DNA from: Azotobacter bryophylli
GTDB taxonomy: Bacteria; Pseudomonadota; Gammaproteobacteria; Pseudomonadales; Pseudomonadaceae
DNA length: 64,000 bases
Assembly (NCBI RefSeq): GCF_042643485.1
Contig: NZ_JBHRSJ010000034.1
Coordinates: 310,001-374,000 of the forward strand
Direction: 5' to 3'
Below, piece after piece: positions 18,351-30,227 of this stretch. The first letter of the stretch is position 1, and every line of letters starts with the position of its first letter. Under the pieces are notes generated by a model. It saw nothing but the letters and a program-made list of their open reading frames with translations, was not told the DNA's origin and searched no databases. The position numbers and the translations under genes are program-made.

Positions 18351-18926
18351 TCAGTCCGCCGTGGCCGCCTGCCAGAGCACCTCGGCGCAACCCTGACGAC
18401 GGCCGATCAGGCGGGCGGCGACGAACAGCAGGTCGGACAGCCGATTGAGGTAGGCCAGCAGCTCGGGCCGTAGCGGTTCCACGGCATTCAGCTGCTGGCA
18501 GCGGCGCTCGGCGGTGCGGGCCAGGCTGCGACAGACATGGGCCTGGGCGATCAGACGCGAACCGCCGGGCAGGATGAAGTCGCGCAGCGGGCCGAGCTCC
18601 GCGTTCCAGCGATCGATGGCGCTTTCCAGGCGAGCGATCTCGCCGGCGTCCAAGGCCAGGTAGTCGGGCATCGCCAGCTCGCCGCCGAGATCGAACAGAC
18701 GATGCTGGCATGGCGCCAGGACTTCGCCGACCTCGGCCAGACCCGGATGGTGGCCCAGTGCCTCGGCCACTTCGGCCAGCAGCAGGCCGAGCTGGCTATT
18801 CAGGGTGTCCACCTCGCCCATCGCCTCCACCCGGGGATGGTCCTTGGGCACCCGGCGTCCGTCGGCCAGGCCGGTCTCGCCGGCATCCCCGGTACGGGTG
18901 TAGATCTTCGACAGTCGATTGCCCAT
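18351..18926 (-). CDS. Cob(I)yrinic acid a,c-diamide adenosyltransferase (PduO type)
   Basis: ATP:corrinoid adenosyltransferase of 191 residues. The start is the ATG at 18926 (MGNRLSKIYTRTGDAGETGL), where TRTGDxGxT binds ATP. The helical C-terminus contains RSLARTAERRCQQL and YLNRLSDLLFVAAR, both PduO-family signatures. It lies 17 bases downstream of the sensor kinase on the same strand and is probably co-transcribed, and it converges on the Nudix gene. No cobalamin riboswitch was seen. Confidence 0.9.
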   Translation of the reverse strand: MGNRLSKIYTRTGDAGETGLADGRRVPKDHPRVEAMGEVDTLNSQLGLLLAEVAEALGHHPGLAEVGEVLAPCQHRLFDLGGELAMPDYLALDAGEIARLESAIDRWNAELGPLRDFILPGGSRLIAQAHVCRSLARTAERRCQQLNAVEPLRPELLAYLNRLSDLLFVAARLIGRRQGCAEVLWQAATAD

Positions 18927-18943
18927 GCTTGTGTTCCAGGTGG

Positions 18944-20962
<2,019 letters not shown>

Positions 20963-21001
20963 TTCACGGCTGACGGAAGAAGGGGCAGAGTAACGCGGGC
21001 C

Positions 21002-21961
21002 TCAGTCGACGGGCAATCCGCGCGCGGCCAGATGCTTCTGCAGGCGTAAATGCAGGCTCTGCAGCCGGGGGAGCGGCAGCGACAGGCGCTCCGCCTCGCG
21101 GCAGGCGTGGTCGAGCAGGTAGGCGATCTCGCTGCGCCGCCCGTGGGCCACGTCCTGATGCATCGACGAATAGTTGGCCGCGGTCGCCCGGATCACTCGT
21201 TCGACGTCTTCCCGCAGGCCCTCGGCGGCGGTCGGCTGATCGCAGCGGCGCAGCAGTTCGCGCAGCTCGTTGCAGAGGCCGGCGACCTCCTCCTCGTGCT
21301 CCAGCAGCCCGCCGTTGCGGCAGTCGTGCAGGACGGTGAGCGGGTTGATTGCGCAGTTCAGCGCCAGCTTGCGCCACAGTCGGGTCTGGATGTCCGCACT
21401 CCAGCTGTGCGGGATGCCGGCCCGCTCCAGCTCGGCCAGCCAGGCGGGCGGCGCTCCCGCATCGCCCAGCCAGGTGTGGCCCAGGCCGGCGAACACCACG
21501 TGGAAGTCGCCGTCGCGGAAGGCGCCCTCGGTGGTCGAGGCGAAAATGCAGCGGCATTCCGGCAGCGCAGCGGCCACCGCATCTTGGCTGCCCAGTCCGT
21601 TCTGCAGCAGGAGCAGTTCGGTGCCCGGCGCGAGGCGCGGCGCCAGCCGCTCGATTGCCGGCAGGGCATCGTAGGCCTTGCAGGCCAGCAGCAGACGGCG
21701 GATGGGCGTGCCGGCATCGAGGGCTTCGCCCTCGATCGGATACAGCTGCGTCTCGTCCCCGTATGTCAGGCGCAAGCCGCCGGCGGCCCGATAAGCCTCC
21801 AGCCGTTCCGGGCTGCGCAGAATCAGCCGCAGCGGCAGGCCTGCCCGGGCCAGGCGCGCGGCCCATAGGCTGCCCAGGCTGCCGGCGCCGAGGACGTGCC
21901 AGACGGTCTTCGAGGCTTGGTCGGCTGGAGGGGGAAACGGAAGGCGATCGTCTGCTGGCAT
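21002..21961 (-). CDS. panE: 2-dehydropantoate 2-reductase (ketopantoate reductase) PanE
   Basis: NADPH-dependent reductase converting ketopantoate to pantoate for coenzyme A synthesis. The ATG at 21961 gives 319 residues. The Rossmann loop VLGAGSLGSLWAARL lies about 20 residues in, LLLQNGLGSQD and LWRKLALNCAINPLTVLHDC (catalytic Lys and Asn) are conserved. The N-terminal tail of about 18 residues ahead of the fold is a little long, so the start is less certain. It is divergent from yajQ and 39 bp ahead of the sensor kinase on the same strand. Confidence 0.9.
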   Translation of the reverse strand: MPADDRLPFPPPADQASKTVWHVLGAGSLGSLWAARLARAGLPLRLILRSPERLEAYRAAGGLRLTYGDETQLYPIEGEALDAGTPIRRLLLACKAYDALPAIERLAPRLAPGTELLLLQNGLGSQDAVAAALPECRCIFASTTEGAFRDGDFHVVFAGLGHTWLGDAGAPPAWLAELERAGIPHSWSADIQTRLWRKLALNCAINPLTVLHDCRNGGLLEHEEEVAGLCNELRELLRRCDQPTAAEGLREDVERVIRATAANYSSMHQDVAHGRRSEIAYLLDHACREAERLSLPLPRLQSLHLRLQKHLAARGLPVD

Positions 21962-22057
21962 GGGAGGGCTGGCTCGTGGGCGGCGGGCTTGGAGGATGGC
22001 AGGCAGGCGATGGCATAGTGCACCCTCGCAAGCCGGCAGGGAGGTCCGGCGAATCGT

Positions 22058-22063
22058 TATAAT
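22058..22063 (+). promoter_or_regulatory. Consensus -10 element, probable yajQ promoter
   Basis: TATAAT lies 61 bases before the yajQ ATG in the panE/yajQ divergent gap. No good -35 hexamer is present at 16-18 bases, so activation or an extended element may be needed. Confidence 0.4.
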
Positions 22064-22124
22064 GAGCGGGTATCTCAACCGTCAAGGCGCGCCCATCCGG
22101 GCGGCCATCTACTGGAGGAACTCC

Positions 22125-22604
22125 ATGCCCTCGTTCGACGTGGTGTCCGAACTGGACAAACACGAAGTCACCAATGCCGTCGACAATGCGATCAAAGATC
22201 TGGATCGACGCTATGACTTGCGCGGCAAAGGCAGCTTCGAGCTGAAGGACAAGACCGTCACCCTGACCGCCGAAGCCGACTTCATGCTTGAGCAGATGAT
22301 CGAAATCCTCAAGCTGGCGCTGGTCAAGCGCAAGATCGACATCCAGTGCCTGGAGTTCAAGGACTCCTATGCTTCCGGCAAGGTGGTCAAGCAGGAAGTG
22401 ACCCTGCGCGAGGGCATCGACAAGGAGCTGGCGAAGAAGATCGTCGCGCTGATCAAGGATGCCAAACTCAAGGTCCAGGCGGCGATCCAGGGCGAGCAGG
22501 TGCGCGTCACCGGCAAGAAGCGCGACGACCTGCAGGAGGCCATCGCCCTGCTGCGCAGCCAGGAGCTGGGCATGCCGCTGCAGTTCAACAACTTCCGCGA
22601 CTGA
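22125..22604 (+). CDS. yajQ: YajQ family nucleotide-binding protein (c-di-GMP effector family)
   Basis: 159-residue cytoplasmic protein beginning MPSFDVVSELDKHEVTNAVD, with two ferredoxin-like domains typical of YajQ. The ATG at 22125 follows CTGGAGGAACTCC. The family includes proteins that bind cyclic di-GMP and work with transcription factors in Xanthomonas and Pseudomonas. Whether this one does cannot be told from sequence. It is convergent with ampG, 36 bp away. Confidence 0.93.
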   Translation: MPSFDVVSELDKHEVTNAVDNAIKDLDRRYDLRGKGSFELKDKTVTLTAEADFMLEQMIEILKLALVKRKIDIQCLEFKDSYASGKVVKQEVTLREGIDKELAKKIVALIKDAKLKVQAAIQGEQVRVTGKKRDDLQEAIALLRSQELGMPLQFNNFRD

Positions 22605-22640
22605 GGGGCATCCGCCGTGGCGGCGAACCATCACGGCGGG

Positions 22641-24188
22641 TCAGTCGGAAACGGCGGGAGCCTCGTCCGGCGTGGCCGGAGCCGCCGACAGGGGCGGCAA
22701 GCGCCACTGCCAGAGGATCAGCAGCAGGGTCGGTACGCCGAGGATGGCGGTGACCAGGAAGAACTCGGCATAGCCGAGCTGCTCCACCAGTACGCCGGAA
22801 TAGCCGCCGATGAGCCTCGGCAGCAGCAGCATGATCGAGCTGAGCAGGGCGTACTGGGTGGCGGAGAATTTCAGGCTGGTCAGGCTCGACAGGTAGGCGA
22901 CGAAGGCCGAGGTGGCCAGGCCGGAGCTGAAGTTGTCGCAGGAGATGGTCAGCACCAGCATCTCCAGATTGGTACCCATGCCGGCGAGCAGGAGGAACAG
23001 GACGTTGGTGGCGGCGGAAGCCAGACCGCCGACGAAGAGAATCGGCAGGATGCCGAAGCGGACGATCAGCAGGCCGCCGAAACCGGCACCGAGCAGGGTC
23101 ATGATCAGGCCGAACAGCTTGCTCACGCTGGCGATCTGATCCTTGGTGAAGCCCTGATCGATATAGAACACATTGGCCATCACGCCGAGCACGGTATCCG
23201 ACAGCCGATAGGTGGCGATCAGTCCGAGCAGCAGCAGGGCCTGCCAGCGGTAGCGGACGATGAAGTCGCTGATCGGCGTCAGTACCGGCGCCAGGCTGCG
23301 TCGGCCCATGGCCGAGAGGCAGAGCGAGGCGAGCGTGAAATAAAGGATGAAGCGCAGGAAGGCGCGGTCTTCTCGGATCAGCTCCAAGAGCCCGATCCGG
23401 CCCTGGAACAGGAGCAGGGCGTCGCTGTGGTAGAGCTGGGTGAAGGTGGCCGGGACCGATACCAGCAGCGCGATCAGCACCAGGATCGACAGCAACTGGT
23501 GAGAGAACCTGAAGCGCGCCGCCTCCTGCTGGGTCTGCACGGGCACCGCCGGCTCGCGGGTCAGCAGGCTGGTGATCAGGCCGGGCAACATCAGCAGGGC
23601 GAACACCATGTAGGTGGCGCTCCAGGCGGAGGGCTTGTACAGCTGGCCGGTGGAACCGAACCACTCGGCGAAATACAGCGCTCCGGCCGTCGCCAGCAGG
23701 GCGGCTACCCGGTAGCCCGCCATGTAGCTGGCGGCCAGGGCGGCCTGGCGGTTGTCCTCGACGATCTCCAGGCGATAGGCATCCACGGCGATGTCCTGGG
23801 TGGCCGAAGCGATGGCCACCAGCACGGCCAGGGCGATCAGCCAGGCCAGGTTCCGCTGCGGATCGCACAGGGCCATCCCGACCAGACCGATGGCCACCAG
23901 CGTCTGCGACAGCACCAGCCAGGAACGCCGGCGGCCGAGGCCGCCGAGCAGCGGCAGGCGCCATTGGTCGAGCATGGGCGCCCAGACCCACTTGAAGGCG
24001 TAGGCCAGGCCGATCAGGCTGGCGAAACCGATGGTATCGCGGGCGATTCCCGCTTCGCGGAGCCAGACGGAGAGGGTGGAGAACACCAGCATGTAGGGCA
24101 GGCCGGCGACAAAGCCAAGCACCAGCAGGGCCAGAGTGGCCGGGCTGGCATAGGCGGCGATGGCATCGCGCCAGGTTTTATGGGACAT
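22641..24188 (-). CDS. ampG: AmpG muropeptide permease
   Basis: Major-facilitator-type inner-membrane permease importing GlcNAc-anhydroMurNAc peptides for cell-wall recycling, which in AmpC-bearing pseudomonads also feeds AmpR signalling. The ATG at 24188 gives 515 residues; an ATG six codons upstream is an alternative. It has about 12-14 hydrophobic segments with the signatures FVAGLPYMLVFSTLSVWLRE, GLAYAFKWVWAPMLD and ATQDIAVDAYRLE. No ampC or ampR is in the window. It lies 32 bp downstream of the alkyltransferase-like gene and is probably co-transcribed. Confidence 0.92.
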   Translation of the reverse strand: MSHKTWRDAIAAYASPATLALLVLGFVAGLPYMLVFSTLSVWLREAGIARDTIGFASLIGLAYAFKWVWAPMLDQWRLPLLGGLGRRRSWLVLSQTLVAIGLVGMALCDPQRNLAWLIALAVLVAIASATQDIAVDAYRLEIVEDNRQAALAASYMAGYRVAALLATAGALYFAEWFGSTGQLYKPSAWSATYMVFALLMLPGLITSLLTREPAVPVQTQQEAARFRFSHQLLSILVLIALLVSVPATFTQLYHSDALLLFQGRIGLLELIREDRAFLRFILYFTLASLCLSAMGRRSLAPVLTPISDFIVRYRWQALLLLGLIATYRLSDTVLGVMANVFYIDQGFTKDQIASVSKLFGLIMTLLGAGFGGLLIVRFGILPILFVGGLASAATNVLFLLLAGMGTNLEMLVLTISCDNFSSGLATSAFVAYLSSLTSLKFSATQYALLSSIMLLLPRLIGGYSGVLVEQLGYAEFFLVTAILGVPTLLLILWQWRLPPLSAAPATPDEAPAVSD

Positions 24189-24220
24189 GAGACTCGGTGG
24201 TTGCATGCAAAGATCGCACT

Positions 24221-24586
24221 CTACCCGCTGGGCTCCATGGGGCGCCAGCCGTGGCGACGGATATCCACGCGATTGCCTTCGACGAGCAGCCCTTCGGCGC
24301 GCAGGCGGGCGCGCTGTTCGTCCCCTGCCGGCGTGCCGGCCGGCAGACTGAGCCGGCCGCCGGTACCCACGACGCGATGCCAGGGAAGGCGCGTGCCATC
24401 CGGCAACTGTGCCAGGGTGCTGCCCACCCAGCGGGCGGCACGGCCGAGTCCGGCCAGGTCGGCCAGCTGTCCGTAGCTGACGACCTTGCCCGCAGGCACT
24501 TGGGCCAGGGCCAGGTACAGGGCTTCGCGGCGGCCCGCGGCGGTGGTCGCGGGGAACCCGGGAGGGCTGTCTTGGGGATCGCTCAT
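24221..24586 (-). CDS. atl: Alkyltransferase-like protein (ATL, MGMT C-terminal fold, Cys to Trp)
   Basis: 121-residue DNA-binding-domain-only relative of O6-methylguanine methyltransferases. The active-site motif PCHRV reads PWHRV, with Trp replacing the alkyl-acceptor Cys. That is diagnostic of ATL proteins, which bind O6-alkylguanine without repairing it and recruit nucleotide excision repair. The recognition helix VVSYGQLADLAG and the RWVGSTLAQ segment containing the base-flipping Arg region are conserved. It sits upstream of ampG on the same strand. Confidence 0.88.
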   Translation of the reverse strand: MSDPQDSPPGFPATTAAGRREALYLALAQVPAGKVVSYGQLADLAGLGRAARWVGSTLAQLPDGTRLPWHRVVGTGGRLSLPAGTPAGDEQRARLRAEGLLVEGNRVDIRRHGWRPMEPSG

Positions 24587-24785
24587 GGAGTGTTCGGGCT
24601 CGCCGCGGACTGGCGGTCAGGACGGATTGGCCTGTCAGGATAACGGGACTGCGCGGCAGGACAAGGGCAGGTGGTCGGCAAGCCGGCGCCTGCCTTTCCC
24701 GGAAGAAGAGGAGCGCTGTCCTCGGATCGGCGAAACCCGGCTCGGACCGGGCTTCGGGAAAGGTGGGGAACACCCGCCGGATGGA

Positions 24786-24804
24786 CTCCGGGCAAGGCCC
24801 GGAG
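24786..24804. repeat. 8-bp inverted repeat after the SDR gene
   Basis: CTCCGGGC-AAG-GCCCGGAG lies just beyond the stop of the reverse-strand SDR gene. A second, looser repeat (CCCGG-N6-CCGGG) is at 24736-24751. Neither has a T-run on the reverse strand, so termination is only possible. The 228-base gap holds nothing else recognised. Confidence 0.5.
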
Positions 24805-24814
24805 CCCCGGCGCA

Positions 24815-25573
24815 TCACATGCGCAGCCCGCCGTCCAGCTCCAGCACGCGACCGGTGAAGTAGTCGTTCTCGAAGATGAAGGCCGCGCCGTGGGCGATCT
24901 CCGCCGGTTTGCCCATGCGCCTCAAGGGAATGCCGGCAGTCATCTTCTCCAGGGCCTCGGGCTTCATGCTGGCGGTCATTTCGGTCTCGATGAAGCCGGG
25001 AGCGATGGCGCCGACGCGGATGCCGTAGCGGGCCAGCTCCTTCGCCCAGACCACGGTGTCGGCAGCCACGCCGGCCTTGGCCGCGGTGTAGTTGGCCTGG
25101 CCCATGTTGCCGGCCCGGGAGATGGAGGAGATGTTGACGATCGCGCCCTTGTTGTCCAGCTCGATCATCTTCGCCGCCACCTCGCGGGTGCAGAGGAACA
25201 CGCCGGTCAGGTTGACGTCGATCACCGCCTGCCACTGGGCCAGGGTCAGCTTGCTCAGCTCGCCGTCCTTGATCTTGATGGTCAGACCGTCGCGCAGGAT
25301 GCCGGCGTTGTTCACCAGACCGTTGATGGCGCCGAAGTCCTCGGCCACCTGGGCGACCATCTGGATCACCTGCTGCTCGTCGGCCACGTTGCACAGGTAG
25401 GAACGGGCGTCGCCTCCAGCGGCCTTGCAGGCGCCGACGGCTTCGTCGAGCTTCTCGCGGTTGAGGTCGACCAGGGCCAGCTTGGCACCCTTCGACGCCA
25501 GATGTTCGGCCATGGCCCGGCCAAGACCCTGACAGCCGCCAGTGATGATGATGACCTTGTCGTTCAGTTGCAT
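24815..25573 (-). CDS. Short-chain dehydrogenase/reductase (FabG-like 3-oxoacyl reductase)
   Basis: 252-residue classical SDR. The nucleotide loop TGGCQGLGRA is at residues 11-20. NNAG, a catalytic Ser in ISSISRAG, the YxxxK pair in YTAAKAG, and a PGFIETEM loop are all present. The closest annotation style is 3-oxoacyl-ACP or acetoacetyl-CoA reductase. It is outside any fatty-acid cluster, so the substrate is open. It is divergent from hugZ with a 106-bp gap. Confidence 0.88.
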   Translation of the reverse strand: MQLNDKVIIITGGCQGLGRAMAEHLASKGAKLALVDLNREKLDEAVGACKAAGGDARSYLCNVADEQQVIQMVAQVAEDFGAINGLVNNAGILRDGLTIKIKDGELSKLTLAQWQAVIDVNLTGVFLCTREVAAKMIELDNKGAIVNISSISRAGNMGQANYTAAKAGVAADTVVWAKELARYGIRVGAIAPGFIETEMTASMKPEALEKMTAGIPLRRMGKPAEIAHGAAFIFENDYFTGRVLELDGGLRM

Positions 25574-25679
25574 CTTCTATCCCCCTGGGGATGGATCACT
25601 GTTGCCCCGCTGGTGCCGCGAATCGTTATGCTGGACACCTTGTCCGTTGCGACGGATCTTTCAAACGAGGAGTCGTAAG

Positions 25680-26411
25680 GTGAGCGTGAATGATTTGAAG
25701 CATGCCCGACAATTATTGCTCAAGGAGTACCGTGGTGCTCTGTCAACCCTGTCCCAGAGCCATTCGGGCTTCCCTTTCGGATCAGCGGTGCCCTATTGCC
25801 TGGATGCCTCGGGGCTTCCGTTGCTGCTGATCAGCCGGATCGCCCAGCACACTCGCAACCTGCAGGCCGACGGCCGCTGCTCGCTGCTGGTCGGCGAGCG
25901 CGGGGCGGAAGACGTGCAGGCGGCAGGCCGGCTGACCCTCCTCGCCCATGCCGAACGTCTGGCCGACGAGGCCGCGATCGAGGCCGCCGCCGCTCGCTAC
26001 TACCGTTATTTTCCCGCCGCGCGCGACTATCACCGCGCCCACGACTTCGATTTCTGGGTGCTCAGGCCGGAACGCTGGCGCTTCATCGGCGGGTTCGGCG
26101 CCATCCACTGGCTGCAGGGCGTCGAGCTGGCCAATCCCTTCGCCGGGGAGGTCGAGACGGGCATGATCGAGCACATGAACCGGGATCACGCCGATGCCAT
26201 CGCCCACTACGTCGAGCTGACCGGCTTGCCGAGCGACGAACCGGCGGAAATGGTCGGCATCGACAGCGAAGGTTTCCACCTGCGCATCGGGCGCGCGGTG
26301 CACTGGCTGCCGTTCTCCACAACTTGTAACACTCCGCTCGCGGTGCGCCAGGCCTTGGTGGAGCTGGCCCGGGCACCATCCTGGCCGACCGCTGGGGAAA
26401 TCCAGGGTTGA
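25680..26411 (+). CDS. HugZ family heme-binding/PNPOx-fold protein with DUF2470
   Basis: 243 residues from a GTG start at 25680. GAGGAGTCGTAAG lies just upstream, and family similarity begins immediately (DLKHARQLLLKEYRGALSTLSQSHSGFPFGS). The N-terminal pyridoxamine-phosphate-oxidase-like split barrel is followed by a C-terminal DUF2470 domain (MIEHMNRDHADAIAHYV). Related HugZ proteins degrade heme; many relatives are uncharacterised. No Fur box was recognised. FxsA follows by 67 bp on the same strand. Confidence 0.85.
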   Translation: MSVNDLKHARQLLLKEYRGALSTLSQSHSGFPFGSAVPYCLDASGLPLLLISRIAQHTRNLQADGRCSLLVGERGAEDVQAAGRLTLLAHAERLADEAAIEAAAARYYRYFPAARDYHRAHDFDFWVLRPERWRFIGGFGAIHWLQGVELANPFAGEVETGMIEHMNRDHADAIAHYVELTGLPSDEPAEMVGIDSEGFHLRIGRAVHWLPFSTTCNTPLAVRQALVELARAPSWPTAGEIQG

Positions 26412-26478
26412 TTTCGGCGGGGACCGGCATCACTTAATAGAGAGTCGGAAGACGGTCTTCCCCAGGAAACCACCATAG

Positions 26479-26949
26479 ATGCGCGCTTTCTTTCTGCTGT
26501 TCTTGCTGTTTCCCCTGCTCGAGCTGGCCGTGATGATCAAGGTCGGCAGTGCGATCGGCGTGCTGCCGACCCTGCTGCTGATCGTCCTCGACGTCATGCT
26601 CGGCAGCCTGATCCTGCGCCTGGCCGGCGTGGCCACTCTCTGGCGGGCCCGCGAGCGTTTGGTTCGCGGCGAATTGCCGGAGTTGGAAATGCTCGACGGG
26701 ATGCTCATCGCCATCGGCGGCGCCCTGCTGTTGCTGCCGGGCTTCATCAGCGACGCGATCGGACTGGTCTGTCTGCTGCCCTTCACCCGCCATCTGCTGC
26801 TCGGCGATCTGCGTCGGCGCGCCGAGGAGCAGGCACGGCGCCAGCAGGCGTTTTTCGACGAACTGGCCGCCCGCACCGGCCAGCCACGACCGGACGGCGC
26901 CTCCCGGCCCAACGTCATCGAAGGCGAATACGAGCGCCGCGACGACTGA
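26479..26949 (+). CDS. fxsA: FxsA family inner-membrane protein
   Basis: 156 residues with the FxsA layout: an N-terminal hydrophobic pair (FFLLFLLFPLLELAVMIKVGSAIGVLPTLL), a short loop with LARMRE-like residues, a third helix (GGALLLLPGFISDAIGLVCLLP) and a charged cytoplasmic tail. In E. coli overproduced FxsA alleviates F-factor exclusion of phage T7; its native job is not known. It lies just before the groESL terminator/promoter region, as in other gammaproteobacteria. Confidence 0.9.
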   Translation: MRAFFLLFLLFPLLELAVMIKVGSAIGVLPTLLLIVLDVMLGSLILRLAGVATLWRARERLVRGELPELEMLDGMLIAIGGALLLLPGFISDAIGLVCLLPFTRHLLLGDLRRRAEEQARRQQAFFDELAARTGQPRPDGASRPNVIEGEYERRDD

Positions 26950-26996
26950 GCCGGCCCGCCGGCCTTCGATCGCGCCCGGCGTGACGGGCGAACGAC

Positions 26997-27020
26997 GCCG
27001 GACGATGGTCCGGCTTTTTT
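26997..27020 (+). terminator. Rho-independent terminator after fxsA
   Basis: Stem GCCGGAC / GTCCGGC, loop GATG, then six T. It separates fxsA from the groESL promoter. Confidence 0.88.
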
Positions 27021-27075
27021 CGTCCATTCCCCCCCTTGGCTCGATGCCGGCGGGCGGAAATTTTTCGTAGGCACC

Positions 27076-27103
27076 CTTGAAATGCCCTTGGGAGCCCACA
27101 TGT
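27076..27103 (+). promoter_or_regulatory. Sigma-32-type heat-shock promoter of groESL
   Basis: CTTGAAA (27076-27082) matches the sigma-32 -35 element exactly. CCACATGT (27096-27103) differs from CCCCATNT at one position, with 13 bases between. The leader to groES is about 140 bases. No CIRCE inverted repeat was seen. Confidence 0.65.
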
Positions 27104-27249
27104 AGCGGTCACCGCAAGGTTCCTGTCAGGCGACAGGGCAGTACTTCTGCGGTTCGCCCCGCGGGCCGCGGCCGGCACTCAGCCGGTTTTTGCTAACAGG
27201 CCGATCAGAGCATCGGTTGCAGACAACATTGAACTAGGAGAGATCGACA

Positions 27250-27543
27250 ATGAAGCTTCGTCCTCTGCATGACCGCGTCGTCATTCGTCGCAGCGAAGAA
27301 GAAACCAAGACCGCTGGCGGCATCGTTCTGCCGGGTTCCGCTGCAGAGAAGCCGAATCAAGGCGAAGTCGTCGCTGTCGGCACCGGTCGCGTGCTGGACA
27401 ACGGCGAAGTCCGTCCGCTGGCCGTCAAGGTCGGTGACAAGGTGGTGTTCGGCCCCTATTCCGGCAGCAATACCGTCAAGGTCGACGGCGAAGACCTGCT
27501 GGTGATGGGCGAGAGCGAAATCCTCGCTGTCATCGAAGCCTGA
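27250..27543 (+). CDS. groES: Co-chaperonin GroES
   Basis: 97-residue lid of the GroEL folding chamber. Begins MKLRPLHDRVVIRRSEEETKTAGGIVLPG, containing the mobile loop that docks to GroEL. The C-terminal part has KVGDKVVFGPYSGS and the terminal VIEA. ACTAGGAGAGATCGACA precedes the ATG. It is the first gene of a two-gene heat-shock operon, 43 bp ahead of groEL. Confidence 0.98.
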   Translation: MKLRPLHDRVVIRRSEEETKTAGGIVLPGSAAEKPNQGEVVAVGTGRVLDNGEVRPLAVKVGDKVVFGPYSGSNTVKVDGEDLLVMGESEILAVIEA

Positions 27544-27586
27544 TTTTCACGAATCTCCATAAATTCAAAGATTGAGGAACGATCAA

Positions 27587-29227
<1,641 letters not shown>

Positions 29228-29250
29228 GCCACCCGCTCCCCAGCGGTATG

Positions 29251-29279
29251 AAAAAGCCCTGCCTCGCGCAGGGCTTTTT
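29251..29279 (+). terminator. Rho-independent terminator after groEL
   Basis: Hairpin AAAAAGCCCTGC-CTCGC-GCAGGGCTTTTT, 23 bases after the groEL stop, followed by more T residues. Strong and nearly symmetrical. Confidence 0.92.
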
Positions 29280-29425
29280 CTTTTGCTGCGCACCACGGCG
29301 CCGCGCAATAACCCGCCCGCTTTGCTGTCAAAGGGATTGCCATTCGTCAGCCATGCTGCAGACGGGTAGCGGCTGTTCTACCGTTGTCAAGTACATCCGG
29401 CAGCAACAGAGCGGGGATAATAAGA

Positions 29426-29650
29426 ATGAAACCGGGTCTCGCACGCGTTCTGTTTCTGGTGGGCTCCCTCGTCGTCGCTACCCTGGCCACGGCAGCCTGG
29501 GATGAGCACGAGCCCGAAATACTCACCAAGAGTCGCTTGGACCATTGTCCGGCACCGCCCGAGGCGAAGTCCGACACGGCAGTCGAGCCCGACCGGGATC
29601 TGCTGCTGTTCCTCTACAGCCTGTCCCAAGGCCTGAAGGGCAGGAACTAG
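29426..29650 (+). CDS. Small secreted or membrane protein of unknown function downstream of groEL
   Basis: 74 residues from the ATG at 29426 (MKPGLARVLFLVGSLVVATLATAAW); the frame opens earlier at 29384, but the family-like hydrophobic start and the AGCGGGGATAATAAG leader favour this one. A signal-like hydrophobic segment spans residues 6-23, with TAAW as a possible cleavage region, followed by an acidic, Pro-containing mature part with one Cys. A small ORF at this place after groEL is common in pseudomonads. Function unknown. Confidence 0.65.
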   Translation: MKPGLARVLFLVGSLVVATLATAAWDEHEPEILTKSRLDHCPAPPEAKSDTAVEPDRDLLLFLYSLSQGLKGRN

Positions 29651-29877
29651 GGCGCCGAGTAGGCGGAAAGCCGGATGGCCGAGGCGGGCACGGCCTCGGC
29701 AACGGTCCTGTCGCGCTCCCGTTTCTGGAGCGTGGAGAGTGGGGCTTATTTCCCTTTCGGCAGGCGTATGCCTTCGTCTTTCACCATGTAGGGCGCTTCG
29801 TTCCGTTCGTAACGGACCTGTGCCGATACACGGCTCCGACCGGGCTCGCCGTTTGTCCTGGTCGAGGAGGCCGCCGA
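29651..29877. other. Intergenic region without a recognised gene
   Basis: No convincing ORF. A short palindrome TCCGTT-CGT-AACGGA sits at 29802-29816; its role is unknown. Confidence 0.4.
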
Positions 29878-30033
29878 TCAGCAGCCGGCCGCCGACAGCG
29901 TGAGCGGGACGAGGCAGAGGGCGATTCCGAGCAACAGCAGTCCGGCGGCCTTGCCGTACCGGGCGGCGTGCCCGTTGATTGTCAGCCAGGCGTGCCGGGT
30001 GCGGCACCATAGGCGCTTGAGGATTCTGTTCAT
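29878..30033 (-). CDS. Possible small membrane protein
   Basis: 51-codon frame starting MNRILKRLWCRTRHAWLTI after AGGGAAGGTGGTACACAACC. It has a basic N-terminal half and a C-terminal hydrophobic helix ending LSAAGC. This is the layout of a single-pass small membrane protein. It has no recognised family and could be a chance frame. The gap up to bifA (30034-30227) holds the small palindrome TTGCC-ATTAA-GGCAA at 30156-30170 and nothing else seen. Confidence 0.4.
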   Translation of the reverse strand: MNRILKRLWCRTRHAWLTINGHAARYGKAAGLLLLGIALCLVPLTLSAAGC

Positions 30034-30227
30034 GGTTGTGTACCACCTTCCCTGATGGCGATGCCCGCGGGCGTGCGGCCAGTTCCGTGCTTCAATCCTT
30101 GAAGGCTCGTGCCGACCGACCACGACACGGCCGGCTCCCTAAACTTAGGTGCCCTTTGCCATTAAGGCAATATGAATGTGCGACCGATTCGATACGGCGG
30201 GGGCCAGTCCGTTGCGCGTCCCGGCGC

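Noticed and set aside
24733..24754. Terminator after the SDR gene
   Set aside because: Imperfect GC stem with no T-run on the transcribed strand.
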